Notes: generated from the letters alone by a model not told the origin. A stretch of DNA of 64,000 nt from Bacillus solimangrovi (GCF_001742425.1 NZ_MJEH01000055.1:1-64000); one strand, 5' to 3'. Numbered from the stretch's first letter, positions 8,331 to 15,957 are shown. Program-made: numbers and translations.

Positions 8331-8453
8331 ATGCCAAATAGACGTTTGAATCATTCAAACACACCGAGAAGAAAGAACACCACTAATACAAGAACTAGCG
8401 CTGGAACACGAAAAAAGGGATGTGGATGTGGTGGAAAAGCAAAAAAGAGGTAG
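8331..8453 (+). CDS. Tiny basic protein with C-terminal GCGCGG motif
   Basis: 40 aa, ATG preceded by AAAGGGAGTGAAAATCAT. The product is strongly basic (MPNRRLNHSNTPRRKN at the N terminus) with Thr/Asn-rich spacing and ends KKGCGCGGKAKKR. A similar product (51 aa, basic N terminus, NGCGCGKGYKHK end) is encoded in the coat cluster at 44775-44930. Both sit beside a KVYDW-type coat gene. Basic, Cys-Gly tailed mini-proteins fit a cross-linked or metal-binding spore-surface component, but no function is established. The repeated co-occurrence is what makes the gene call credible despite its size. Confidence 0.72.
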   Translation: MPNRRLNHSNTPRRKNTTNTRTSAGTRKKGCGCGGKAKKR

Positions 8454-8606
8454 AAACCTTGTGCATAATAATTTAATGACTAATAAAGTCTAACTAATTC
8501 ATTTATTTGATACGAACAAAACATAAAGAGCTCTATACTAACCCTTCCGTCATATAACGGTTAAAATGATGATGTGTTCCTCATTAAAAATCATACATCT
8601 TATAAT

Positions 8607-8653
8607 GAAATAACCATCAGTGGGACCATCCACCCTTCACTGATGGTTATTTC
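8607..8653. terminator. Bidirectional terminator
   Basis: A 16-bp perfect stem (8607-8622 with 8638-8653) lies between the converging GCGCGG gene and the flavodoxin gene. The flanks are only moderately A/T-rich. Confidence 0.72.
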
Positions 8654-8736
8654 AAATAAGTAAGTAATGACTGACACATACAATATACATTTTCTGTATA
8701 GAAGTTAATGGTTACTATAGTATCAAACTATCGACT

Positions 8737-9198
8737 TTATATATCAATTTTTGTCTCAAAAAAAGTAGATACATTCTCTGCAAATGTTATACACTTTTTC
8801 TTATCTTCTTCTGACTCTGGTGCTAACTCTATTTTCAAACCTTGTTGAATAAGTTCAGCTCCACATTCTTTAAGTTTAAATTCAAAAATATCAACCGCTT
8901 CACAAAATTTCGGATAATCTGTATCACCCGAACCGAAGACAGCAACTGGTTTACCTGATATGTCTACAACATCCAACTCATCATAGAAGTCCTCTGTTTC
9001 ATATGGAAGCTCTCCATCGCCCCATGTATAAGAGCCTAATAATACTGCATCATAATTTAACATAGATTCAGCCTCAATATCTTCAATTTCTTCAACTGTA
9101 ACATCATGATTTAACTCCTCTAATCTTCCCTTAATAACATCTAAAATCTCCTCTGTATTGCCTGACATACTAGCATAAACAATTAGAATACTTGCCAT
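8737..9198 (-). CDS. Flavodoxin (YkuN/YkuP type)
   Basis: 153 aa, ATG with a GGAGGG-type site. The FMN phosphate-binding loop is clear at residues 8-15 (YASMSGNTEE), followed by the W-containing 50s loop (LLGSYTWGDGELP) and the 90s loop (VAVFGSGDTDYPKFCEAV). Length and acidic composition fit a short-chain flavodoxin, a soluble FMN electron carrier that replaces ferredoxin when iron is scarce. A Fur box lies inside the upstream promoter, so iron-limitation induction is expected, as for the B. subtilis ykuNOP genes. Known flavodoxin partners include the Bacillus fatty-acid desaturase and P450 BioI; none is next to it here. Confidence 0.93.
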   Translation of the reverse strand: MASILIVYASMSGNTEEILDVIKGRLEELNHDVTVEEIEDIEAESMLNYDAVLLGSYTWGDGELPYETEDFYDELDVVDISGKPVAVFGSGDTDYPKFCEAVDIFEFKLKECGAELIQQGLKIELAPESEEDKKKCITFAENVSTFFETKIDI

Positions 9199-9318
9199 TC
9201 CAAATCCCTCCTACTAATTATCACGTATAAATTACTATCAATTAGAATGAATAATAACTATTTGCGATAGAAGCCTATATAATTAAAAAACATTAATTGA
9301 AATCTATTCTCATCTATA

Positions 9319-9348
9319 ATTTTATATGATAATGATTATCAATGTCAA
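9319..9348 (-). promoter_or_regulatory. Promoter with embedded Fur box for flavodoxin
   Basis: Minus strand: -35 TTGACA (9343-9348) and a -10 within TATAAAAT (9319-9326). Between them lies TGATAATGATTATCA (9327-9341), a perfect 7-1-7 inverted repeat matching the Bacillus Fur box. Fur-Fe(II) binding there would block RNA polymerase directly. The site is about 120-130 bases from the start codon. Confidence 0.85.
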
Positions 9349-9510
9349 TAATTTCACCTTGTTAAGTTTAGGAATCAAATTTCATCACGGATAGTATCAA
9401 ATAATTTGTATTTGTTGAAAAATAACACAATTGATAATAGGACATTACTAATTAGTTAGCTCTGTATTTGTTATAAAAATCACATCGATAGCTAGAAGTT
9501 TTTCACAAAG

Positions 9511-9554
9511 TTAAACAAGCCATCCGAAGTACAATCTTCGGATGGCTTGTTTAA
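9511..9554 (-). terminator. Probable terminator of the lipoprotein/VanW operon
   Basis: A 19-bp perfect stem (9511-9529 with 9536-9554) lies 44 bases after the lipoprotein stop codon. The terminal base pairs supply most of the T tract. Confidence 0.75.
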
Positions 9555-9597
9555 CGAATACAATAACTTTCTTTGCAAAATTATTCTTTCACAATCC

Positions 9598-10206
9598 CTA
9601 TATTGTCCATTGATCATGTACAAGTGCTACTAACCTCCAACGATTTTCAGCATCTTTTTGAAAGACGACATTTAAACTACTCCAAGAGAACTCTTTATTA
9701 TCACCTGTACCTTCATGGTAATATTCTACAACATGTGCATCTGAGTACATTTCTTTAATATTCTTGTTCATATTCCCTCTTTGTACATCTTGATCAAACG
9801 TTACCTCACTTGAAATAGTATAATCTTTATCAAATACAAACCTCTCAAAATACTGACTAAATGTAAGGTTAATCGGAAGACCACTTCCATGCTCCAATCC
9901 CCAAACGTACTTGTTTACGTCATATAACAATGGGGGAATTTCATCTTTCTTAAAAACCAGTGTATTTGTGTCAATAAACGAATACGGAGAAAATAACAGC
10001 CCTTTCACAGGATGTACATATGTTGATAGTTCTTCCATGTTTTTGTTCTTTAGAGCTGTTATAACCTTCATCGCTTCATTCGTTAATTCTGTTTCTATAT
10101 CTACATTGCTTGTTTTTTTGTTAGTTGATTGTCCGTTATCAGTATTACATCCAGAAAGGCCAAATATTATAAGCAATGCAAAAATAACCGCCATGCTCCT
10201 TTTCAT
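9598..10206 (-). CDS. Putative lipoprotein of unknown function
   Basis: 202 aa, ATG with GGAGGAG. Residues 1-19 form a lipoprotein signal peptide with lipobox GLSG-C. After a polar spacer, residues ~38-200 form one extracytoplasmic domain starting with a helix (TNEAMKVITALKNKNMEELSTYVHP). It ends in beta-rich sequence (FSWSSLNVVFQKDAENRWRL), a layout seen in small NTF2-like or DUF4878-type lipoproteins. I do not recognise a family with certainty. It lies 39 bases downstream of the VanW-family gene on the same strand and probably shares its transcript, suggesting an envelope role. Confidence 0.72.
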   Translation of the reverse strand: MKRSMAVIFALLIIFGLSGCNTDNGQSTNKKTSNVDIETELTNEAMKVITALKNKNMEELSTYVHPVKGLLFSPYSFIDTNTLVFKKDEIPPLLYDVNKYVWGLEHGSGLPINLTFSQYFERFVFDKDYTISSEVTFDQDVQRGNMNKNIKEMYSDAHVVEYYHEGTGDNKEFSWSSLNVVFQKDAENRWRLVALVHDQWTI

Positions 10207-10245
10207 TGTGCTCCTCCTACTGATTCAGGCTTCTGTTTCATTTTA

Positions 10246-11115
10246 TTAACTGTCTTCACTTGTTTGTATATCAATATCATCAGATGAGAAGACTTTAATA
10301 ATCATCCTTCCATGTTGTGCAAAAGCACGAATAAGGATAGGTTGATTGTAAATGTTCTTAAATGCAAAATCAGGTCCATACCAACTAACTGTCGCATCTC
10401 TTCCAAGTGGAACATATGGAACCCGTTTACTATGTGAATATCTTTTTACAATCTGAACTCCTGCATGGTCAACTGCATTATACAAAGTAGATGACACTTG
10501 GCATATGCCACCGCCTATACCTTCTATCATTTCACCTCTTACAATTTCTGGTGCAGGCATATATCCCTTCTCTTTTGTTCTCTTCCCTACAACTTGGTTA
10601 AATGAAAATTCTTCATTTGGGAATACAACGTGATTATTAATAGCTTGAGCTGCCAAAAATATATTATGTGAACGTTCTTTATTGTACGAATTATAATATG
10701 TTATGTACTGCCCAATTAGGTTCGTACGAATATTTGCAAGTAATTCACTATCCACTTTTGGATTAATTAGATATATAGGCAGTTCAATGGTAGCTGGACC
10801 TTTCCCAAAATAATAAGCATGAAATTGTTCATTAAGCTTCTTTCGATTAAGAATTGTCCCTGTTTCCCCTTGTATAATTTCATTTTGATTGTTAATCTTT
10901 GCATTCACAGGTTCCTTATATGCCATCTTCTCTAACTTATTCTCAAACTGTTTATATAACTCATAATCAAACGTGTCATTTCCTAGAACCGATGTGAAAA
11001 AGCTTTGCCTATTAATCGAAATTAAAGGCTTCTCATCATATGTTATCGTTAAGTGAGCTTGAACACTAAGCTGATTTGCAAACATAAAAAAAAGGGTTAA
11101 ACCTAAAAGCTTCAT
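10246..11115 (-). CDS. VanW family protein
   Basis: 289 aa, ATG with GGAGGTGA. A signal peptide or N-terminal membrane anchor covers residues 1-20 (LLGLTLFFMFANQLSVQA). The C-terminal half holds the VanW domain (PF04294): NNHVVFPNEEFSFNQVVG, GIGGGICQVSSTLYNA, RYSHSKRVPYVPLGRDATV and DFAFKN. VanW proteins occur in some vancomycin-resistance clusters but are widespread in spore formers without them, and their biochemical role is not settled. No vanHAX-like genes are nearby, so resistance should not be inferred. First gene of a probable two-gene operon with the downstream lipoprotein. Confidence 0.88.
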   Translation of the reverse strand: MKLLGLTLFFMFANQLSVQAHLTITYDEKPLISINRQSFFTSVLGNDTFDYELYKQFENKLEKMAYKEPVNAKINNQNEIIQGETGTILNRKKLNEQFHAYYFGKGPATIELPIYLINPKVDSELLANIRTNLIGQYITYYNSYNKERSHNIFLAAQAINNHVVFPNEEFSFNQVVGKRTKEKGYMPAPEIVRGEMIEGIGGGICQVSSTLYNAVDHAGVQIVKRYSHSKRVPYVPLGRDATVSWYGPDFAFKNIYNQPILIRAFAQHGRMIIKVFSSDDIDIQTSEDS

Positions 11116-11347
11116 TCGGTCACCTCCAACTACTACAAGTAGTATGTGTAAAAAATGACCTTCTAATGAATCCAGCTAAACAAGAAAAAAACAGTCATTT
11201 AGTATAAAATTTACAATTTATAACAAAAATCAATAAATCACCATTTTTTTCTTTAAGATAAAATGTATTGATTAACATAACAATTCAAATGACATAAATA
11301 ATACGTTAAAATGGACTAATAATACCTTTTTTCAAGGAGACTTTAAG

Positions 11348-11659
11348 ATGAAACCTACAGACCTAGAAAAACAAATTATAGATAACTATACACGTGATGA
11401 AAATATGATGATTCTCATTTTTGCACAATGGTGTATCAATCATGACCTTAACCCTGAAGAAATCTATACACGTGCCTATCCTAATCAACATGACAATGTA
11501 GCACTTCAACAAAGCATAAACTTAACCGTCTCAAAAGAAGAAGCTGGCGAAATATCTGATCAAACATTGCTTAATGTCTTATCCCTATTTGGAAATGATG
11601 ACCTCGCCTTTGTAGTGTCTGAGGAAATTTTGAAACGTAATAACATGAAGAAATCTTAA
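11348..11659 (+). CDS. Conserved hypothetical protein (helical, soluble)
   Basis: 103 aa, ATG with CAAGGAGACTTTAAG. The protein is soluble, acidic and probably all-helical: a first helix (TDLEKQIIDNYTRDENMMILIFAQWCINHDL), a middle segment containing AYPNQ, and a last helix pair (DQTLLNVLSLFGNDDLAFVVSEEILK). No catalytic motif is visible. It resembles uncharacterised Bacillaceae proteins of similar length, but I cannot name a family. A perfect terminator follows directly, so it is a single-gene unit. Confidence 0.75.
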   Translation: MKPTDLEKQIIDNYTRDENMMILIFAQWCINHDLNPEEIYTRAYPNQHDNVALQQSINLTVSKEEAGEISDQTLLNVLSLFGNDDLAFVVSEEILKRNNMKKS

Positions 11660-11660
11660 A

Positions 11661-11703
11661 AAAAACAGGCAACCAATGGTGAAATTGGTTGCCTGTTTTT
11701 TTT
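11661..11703 (+). terminator. Terminator of the 103-aa gene
   Basis: A 17-bp perfect stem (11661-11677 with 11684-11700) is followed by a T run, starting just after the stop codon. An open reading frame that begins inside this hairpin and joins the next gene is therefore not the real start of that gene. Confidence 0.92.
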
Positions 11704-11784
11704 GTAATGGACAATCAATTATGCTTTCATTTACTAACGACTATTTGATGCTTAAAACCATAACGAACGTTATTGATATTTGTA

Positions 11785-11811
11785 ACAAACACCTAGTATA
11801 TGCATATGATG
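11785..11811 (+). promoter_or_regulatory. Candidate sigma-K promoter of the Met/Asn-repeat coat gene
   Basis: AC (11785-11786), 16 bases, then CATATGATG, one mismatch from CATANNNTA. The same -10 sequence, within GCATATGATGT, occurs upstream of cotO at 48050-48058. The promoter ends 32 bases before the ATG. Confidence 0.5.
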
Positions 11812-11843
11812 TCAGTGAGCTTGAGGAAAGGATTGATATTAGA

Positions 11844-12344
11844 ATGCATAATTATAGAATGGCACATCATCAAATGCCTTATAATGGAATGATGAATAAC
11901 CAAATGCCCCACAATGGTATGATGAATAATCAAATGCCTAACGCAGGCACAATAAATAATGGCATGATGAATAACGGAATGATGCCACACCATGATAACC
12001 ACAAAAAATTAAAAGACTACGTTAAAGAACACATGCTTAATTATGTGATGGTAGAGTTGAAAGATGGTAAGACGATCGATGGAATTATCGAAGAAATAGA
12101 TGGTGAACATGTTTATTTACTTGTTCCTGCTGGTGATGAAGAACAAGCTGAAAATAATGCAGGTAATGGAAATGGAAACGATCGTCAATTTGGCTTCGGC
12201 CCTGGATTTGGTTATGGTGGGTTTGGGCCTGGATTCGGATATGGATTTGGTGGCTATGGCTTCCCTGGTAGATTTCGTTACTTCAGAAGACGTCGCTTTC
12301 CTTTCTATGGTATTAGACGCTTCTATCCTCCGTATTTCTATTAA
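11844..12344 (+). CDS. Probable spore coat protein: Met/Asn repeat, Sm-like core, Gly/Phe/Tyr tail
   Basis: 166 aa from ATG 11844, preceded by GAGGAAAGG. Earlier in-frame starts would have to be translated from within the previous gene's terminator, so I rejected them. Residues 1-50 are repeats of NGMMNNQMP and variants with several His. Residues ~53-95 form a compact domain (YVKEHMLNYVMVELKDGKTIDGIIEEIDGEHVYLL), which resembles Sm-like or YuzF-type small beta domains and also the CotO C terminus. Residues 113-166 are a Gly/Phe/Tyr-rich low-complexity tail (FGFGPGFGYGG) ending in Arg/Tyr/Phe. Low-complexity aromatic tails and a sigma-K-like promoter fit a late coat protein. Confidence 0.7.
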   Translation: MHNYRMAHHQMPYNGMMNNQMPHNGMMNNQMPNAGTINNGMMNNGMMPHHDNHKKLKDYVKEHMLNYVMVELKDGKTIDGIIEEIDGEHVYLLVPAGDEEQAENNAGNGNGNDRQFGFGPGFGYGGFGPGFGYGFGGYGFPGRFRYFRRRRFPFYGIRRFYPPYFY

Positions 12345-12359
12345 ATATAATAAGAAAGA

Positions 12360-12393
12360 AGATAGGGTAATGATGATATTGCCCTATCTATTT
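12360..12393 (+). terminator. Probable terminator of the Met/Asn-repeat coat gene
   Basis: An 8-bp stem (12360-12367 with 12382-12389, extendable in the loop) is followed by ATTTC, 15 bases after the stop codon. The T tract is weak. Confidence 0.55.
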
Positions 12394-12414
12394 CAAAAAC
12401 TCCTTCATCGTCCT

Positions 12415-12975
12415 TTACTCCTCATTTTGATAACATATACACGACAAAAGATGATCATTGACCATACCAACAGCTTGCATGAACGCATAACAAATTGTTG
12501 GTCCTACAAACTTAAACCCTCGCTTTTTCAAATCCTTGCTTAGTTTTTCACTAATCGCTGTAGAGACAGGCACTTCTTCTAAATCCTTAAAATGATTCTG
12601 GATTGGTTTATGATCAACAAAAGACCAAATATACCGACTAAATGACCCAAATTCATTTACAACATCAAAATAACAATGTGCGTTTTTTATAACAGCTTCT
12701 ATCTTCCTTCTATTTCGAATAATCCCTTCATTATTCATAAGCTCTTCTACTTTCTGCTCATCATATGTAATAATCTTTGCTGGTTCAAATTGGTCAAAAG
12801 CTATTCGATAGTTCTCACGTTTTTTCAAAACTGTATACCAACTAAGACCTGCTTGAGCCCCTTCAAGGTTTAAATACTCAAACAACAATCGATCATCATA
12901 AATTGGAATACCCCACTCATTATCATGATAATCAATATAAAGCGGATCTTTAGTTACCCAGTTACACCTTTGCAT
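12415..12975 (-). CDS. tag: DNA-3-methyladenine glycosylase I
   Basis: 186 aa. I chose the second ATG (MQRCNWV) because AAAGGAGGG is 7 bases from it; the first ATG overlaps that site. Family landmarks are complete: RCNWVTKDPLYIDYHDNEWG at the N terminus, FEYLNLEGAQAGLSW, GIIRNRRKIEAVIKNA, and GFKFVGPTICYAFMQAVGMVNDHLLSC near the end. The Cys near the N terminus, His in YHDNEW, and His/Cys in NDHLLSC match the zinc ligands of E. coli Tag. The enzyme excises N3-methyladenine from alkylated DNA by base flipping. It stands alone between coat and amino-acid genes. Confidence 0.95.
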   Translation of the reverse strand: MQRCNWVTKDPLYIDYHDNEWGIPIYDDRLLFEYLNLEGAQAGLSWYTVLKKRENYRIAFDQFEPAKIITYDEQKVEELMNNEGIIRNRRKIEAVIKNAHCYFDVVNEFGSFSRYIWSFVDHKPIQNHFKDLEEVPVSTAISEKLSKDLKKRGFKFVGPTICYAFMQAVGMVNDHLLSCICYQNEE

Positions 12976-13079
12976 TAACATCCCTCCTTTGATTATAATT
13001 AAACGAAATTGTACTCATTTACTATTTAACATGATACGATGAATTTTATAAACATTTACTACAAAGGAATTGATTAATT

Positions 13080-14117
13080 ATGATAAACAAAAAAAGCTTT
13101 GCTAGTGATAACCACTCAGGTATTCATCCAACAATTTTAGAAGCAATTGGCGTAGCAAATATAGATCACGCTCCAGCATATGGTGATGACAAATACACGC
13201 AAGCTGGTATTAGTAAATTGAAAGAGCACTTCGGAGAAAATATTGATGCTTTCTTCGTCTTTAATGGTACAGGTGCAAACGTACTTGGACTTCAAGCCGT
13301 CACAACATCCTACCAATCGATTCTATGTGCACACACCGCTCACATTAATGAAGATGAATGTGGTGCATTTGAAAAATCCACTGGTAGTAAACTCATCTTG
13401 TTACCAACATACGAGGGGAAAATTAGCGTTGAAGATATTAAGAAGAGCTTACATAGTGTCGGAAACCCTCACCGTAGCCAACCAAAAGTCGTCTCGATTT
13501 CACAAACAACTGAGCTTGGAACAGTTTATACACCTGATGAAATAAAAGCAATCGCTGATGTAGCGCATGAGAATGGACTTTTGCTCCATATGGATGGTGC
13601 AAGGTTATCAAATGCAGCTGCCAGCTTAGGGACAAGCTTGAAAGAGATTACCGCTGATGTAGGTGTCGATATCTTATCATTCGGTGGTACAAAAAATGGC
13701 TTAATGATTGGTGAAGCGGTCATTTTCTTCAATAAAGAACACGCTGTTACATTTCCTTTTGTTAGAAAACAAGGTATGCAATTAGGGTCAAAAATGCGAT
13801 TTATTGGTGCTCAGTTTGAAGCTTATCTCTCCGATAACTTATGGTATGATAACGCAAAACACTCAAATGACATGACCCGTCTATTAGCAAATGAATTAGA
13901 GAAAATTTCTGAAATCACATTTGTAGAGAAAGTAGAATCTAATGCGATCTTTATCTCGATTCCTGAACAATATCTCACAAAAATTCAAGAAAACTATTAT
14001 GTAGCAGTATGGTCAAAAGCATTGTCACAAGTTCGACTAATGGCATCATTTGATACGACTGAAGAAGATATTCATCAATTTGTTGCACTCGTAAAAAAAG
14101 TTATTTCTGATAACTAA
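13080..14117 (+). CDS. ltaE: Low-specificity L-threonine aldolase
   Basis: 345 aa, ATG with AAAGGAATTGATTAATT. PLP-dependent fold-type I (beta-eliminating lyase family, PF01212): FASDNHSGIHPTI, HAPAYGDD, FNGTGANVLGL, HMDGARLSNAA and the PLP lysine in FGGTKNGLM. The enzyme cleaves threonine or allo-threonine to glycine and acetaldehyde. The residue set and length match low-specificity aldolases, although tyrosine phenol-lyase-like enzymes share the fold. It is alone and ends at a terminator. Confidence 0.9.
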   Translation: MINKKSFASDNHSGIHPTILEAIGVANIDHAPAYGDDKYTQAGISKLKEHFGENIDAFFVFNGTGANVLGLQAVTTSYQSILCAHTAHINEDECGAFEKSTGSKLILLPTYEGKISVEDIKKSLHSVGNPHRSQPKVVSISQTTELGTVYTPDEIKAIADVAHENGLLLHMDGARLSNAAASLGTSLKEITADVGVDILSFGGTKNGLMIGEAVIFFNKEHAVTFPFVRKQGMQLGSKMRFIGAQFEAYLSDNLWYDNAKHSNDMTRLLANELEKISEITFVEKVESNAIFISIPEQYLTKIQENYYVAVWSKALSQVRLMASFDTTEEDIHQFVALVKKVISDN

Positions 14118-14157
14118 AAAACTACCTATTAGTTAAAGACACATAAATATTAGTAGT

Positions 14158-14196
14158 AAAGATAGTAAGGGTTGAATGTCCCTACTATCTTTTTTT
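14158..14196 (+). terminator. Terminator of the threonine aldolase gene
   Basis: A 13-bp stem with one bulged A (14158-14171 with 14180-14192) is followed by a run of seven T. Confidence 0.87.
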
Positions 14197-14220
14197 ATAT
14201 AAATTAAAATTACACCGTAA

Positions 14221-14352
14221 TATTTGAACTTTATACCATTGTTAAAAGATCATCTCGATATTATACAGGCGAGAGCAGAACGAGATGTATCTCCTAATAC
14301 GATAAAAACACATCGCTACAGTTGTATAAGATATATCAGATCATTATATTGA
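14221..14352 (+). pseudogene. Possible tyrosine-recombinase N-terminal fragment
   Basis: An open stretch of 43 codons between two stops, with no start codon or ribosome binding site, reads HLDIIQARAERDVSPNTIKT followed by HRYSCIRYIRSLY. The SPNTIKT...R...I.YI.SL pattern resembles the N-terminal DNA-binding (SAM-like) domain of phage-type integrases; a LuxR-type HTH fragment is an alternative. It overlaps the end of the TetR gene and nothing downstream continues the frame. It would be a decayed mobile-element scar. Confidence 0.35.
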
Positions 14353-14901
14353 AGAAGTTGGTAATCTAAACCTCATCAATTCAAAGAAAACTTCTCTAAT
14401 CGTTTCAATATTTTCCTTCATGCCGGTATCAACCCATTTATCCAGAATACTTAACATAGCACCTGCATAATATGAAGATGCATAAAAATGTGATACCTCA
14501 CTTAGGTTCATGAATGCCTTGCAATGCATTTTATGGCCGACATTTTCAATTTCTTTTTCTAAGATTCGTAGTAGGCCTGATAATTCTTGATTTTTTAGCA
14601 ATATAATCAAGTCTATATTTTCATTCCAAATACGTAGATATGTGTCCATAATGTAATTGATAGGATCTATATCATCGTTGAAATCATTAAGTTGTTTTTC
14701 ATAAAGTAATGCAATATGATGACTAATTACTTCTTCTTTCGATTCATAGTTTAAATAAAAAGTTTTTCTTGCTAATTCAGCTCGCTGTACTATGTCTTTA
14801 ATTGTTATATTCTTATAACTTTTTTCCTTCAAAAGTTCGATTAGCGCTTCTCTAATCAAACGCTGAGATCGTTTAGACAACTCATTCTTAGTCTCTTTCA
14901 T
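14344..14901 (-). CDS. TetR/AcrR family transcriptional regulator
   Basis: 185 aa, ATG with GAGGAG. The N-terminal helix-turn-helix is clear at residues ~12-58: SQRLIREALIELLKEKSYKN, ITIKDIVQRAELARKTFYLN, with the typical TFY(L/H)(N/Y) end of the recognition helix. The remaining ~130 residues are a helical ligand-binding domain without a recognisable ligand signature, close to the TetR C-terminal types found in Firmicutes. It is divergent from the unknown gene at 15193, and the shared intergenic region holds two related operator-like repeats, so it probably represses both genes. Confidence 0.9.
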   Translation of the reverse strand: MKETKNELSKRSQRLIREALIELLKEKSYKNITIKDIVQRAELARKTFYLNYESKEEVISHHIALLYEKQLNDFNDDIDPINYIMDTYLRIWNENIDLIILLKNQELSGLLRILEKEIENVGHKMHCKAFMNLSEVSHFYASSYYAGAMLSILDKWVDTGMKENIETIREVFFELMRFRLPTSSI

Positions 14902-14918
14902 ATCAAACTCCTCATATA

Positions 14919-14945
14919 ATACACATCTGTATAGGGTATGTGTAT
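14919..14945. promoter_or_regulatory. Operator-like inverted repeat 1 (TetR promoter side)
   Basis: ATACACAT (14919-14926) and ATGTGTAT (14938-14945) form an inverted repeat 18 bases upstream of the TetR gene. The right arm continues as ATGTGTATACTTT, a 13-bp word repeated exactly at 15011-15023. Confidence 0.6.
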
Positions 14946-15003
14946 ACTTTTAAAATTCTATTGACCATACAAATTTTCATTATTATACTTCAGATCAAGA
15001 CAT

Positions 15004-15023
15004 TACACAAATGTGTATACTTT
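15004..15023. promoter_or_regulatory. Operator-like repeat 2 (target-gene side)
   Basis: TACACA-AA-TGTGTA (15004-15017) is a near-perfect palindrome. It continues as the same 13-bp word ATGTGTATACTTT that is found at 14938-14950. Two copies of one word between a TetR gene and its divergent neighbour is the expected autoregulatory layout. Confidence 0.6.
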
Positions 15024-15192
15024 AAACGTGTCAATTCTGAAGATTACAATTCTAAGGAGCTTCAAAATCAATAATTTCATTAATGAAAAATACATGGTAA
15101 GTAATATTTAAGTGAATATTCCGGGAATTTTATCTGTTTTTGTATACATCTCGAATTGCGATATATTGCACATTATTTCAGGAGGAGATAAT

Positions 15193-15876
15193 TTGAGTAA
15201 AAAAAATGACAACAGTAAATATGTCTATCAAGGATTAGAAACAAATGGTTTTTTTCTAAAGGGAAGTTTGCCAAAAGAGAAAGCCATAGAGTTAGCAGGA
15301 AGTGATTTTTCGTTTCAACAAGTCGAAGACAATAGAGTGGGTTGTGCTTTAATGGTCGTTAGAATAGAGAATATGAAACCGTGGAATTTACCATTAGTAA
15401 ACATCAAATATCCAGAAGCAGCCTGGTTATTGGATAAGGGAAATGGTGACTATTTAGCTGTCAAAGCACAAACACCACGCTCTATGCTTTGGATATTGTC
15501 AATGTCAGACAACTATAATACAGATGTTGGCGACATGTCTCTTTCAAAAAATGGTGAAAATGCCAATATAATTGTAACATCAGGAGAAAACAGATTCACT
15601 GTAGAGTTAGATGGGTCATCAGAAAATACAAAGTTTGATAAGACGCTGATAAACAACTTATGGACACGTAATAAAAAAGGCAAATATTATCGCATACCTT
15701 GGGCTCCAAATGAAGCAGAAAGTATATACCAAATGAATTGTCAAATAACCGATGATAGCCTTGGGAAAAACGTGTTCGGACATGAAGTTATTTGGAATGA
15801 AAAAGCTATATACTTCATCAATCGTCCACACCATTGTGCTCCATCATATTCAGACCAACCATTTAGTGTACAATAA
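15193..15876 (+). CDS. Hypothetical protein divergent from TetR regulator
   Basis: 227 aa from TTG 15193, chosen for AGGAGGAGATAAT directly upstream; the longer reading from 15112 lacks a site. No signal peptide or membrane segment. The sequence is mixed alpha/beta with recognisable blocks YQGLETNGFFLKGSLPKEKA, MVVRIENMKPWNLP, IKYPEAAWLLDKG, KYYRIPWAPNEAESIY and NRPHHCAPS. The block pattern loosely recalls the acetoacetate-decarboxylase-like fold, but I do not see its catalytic lysine context and do not assign it. The layout with TetR suggests an inducible enzyme or ligand-handling protein. Confidence 0.7.
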   Translation: MSKKNDNSKYVYQGLETNGFFLKGSLPKEKAIELAGSDFSFQQVEDNRVGCALMVVRIENMKPWNLPLVNIKYPEAAWLLDKGNGDYLAVKAQTPRSMLWILSMSDNYNTDVGDMSLSKNGENANIIVTSGENRFTVELDGSSENTKFDKTLINNLWTRNKKGKYYRIPWAPNEAESIYQMNCQITDDSLGKNVFGHEVIWNEKAIYFINRPHHCAPSYSDQPFSVQ

Positions 15877-15913
15877 TTAACACTAATAAAACTTAATTAG
15901 AGCATATTTTAGA

Positions 15914-15957
15914 TAAACCACTCTTTACGATACTAGAACAGAGTGGTTTATTCTTTA
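15914..15957 (+). terminator. Terminator of the 227-aa gene
   Basis: An 11-bp perfect stem (15914-15924 with 15940-15950) is followed by TTCTTT, about 40 bases after the stop codon. Confidence 0.75.

Noticed and set aside
10246-11115. Vancomycin resistance from the VanW-family gene
   Set aside because: VanW domains are common outside resistance clusters and there are no vanH, vanA or vanX neighbours.
11676-11843. Longer N terminus of the 11844 coat gene
   Set aside because: The added codons begin within the hairpin that terminates the upstream gene, and the sigma-K-like promoter starts after them.
12100-12543. Plus-strand ORF of 147 aa
   Set aside because: Out-of-frame reading across the Gly/Phe-rich tail of the coat gene and into tag; it crosses the probable terminator at 12360.
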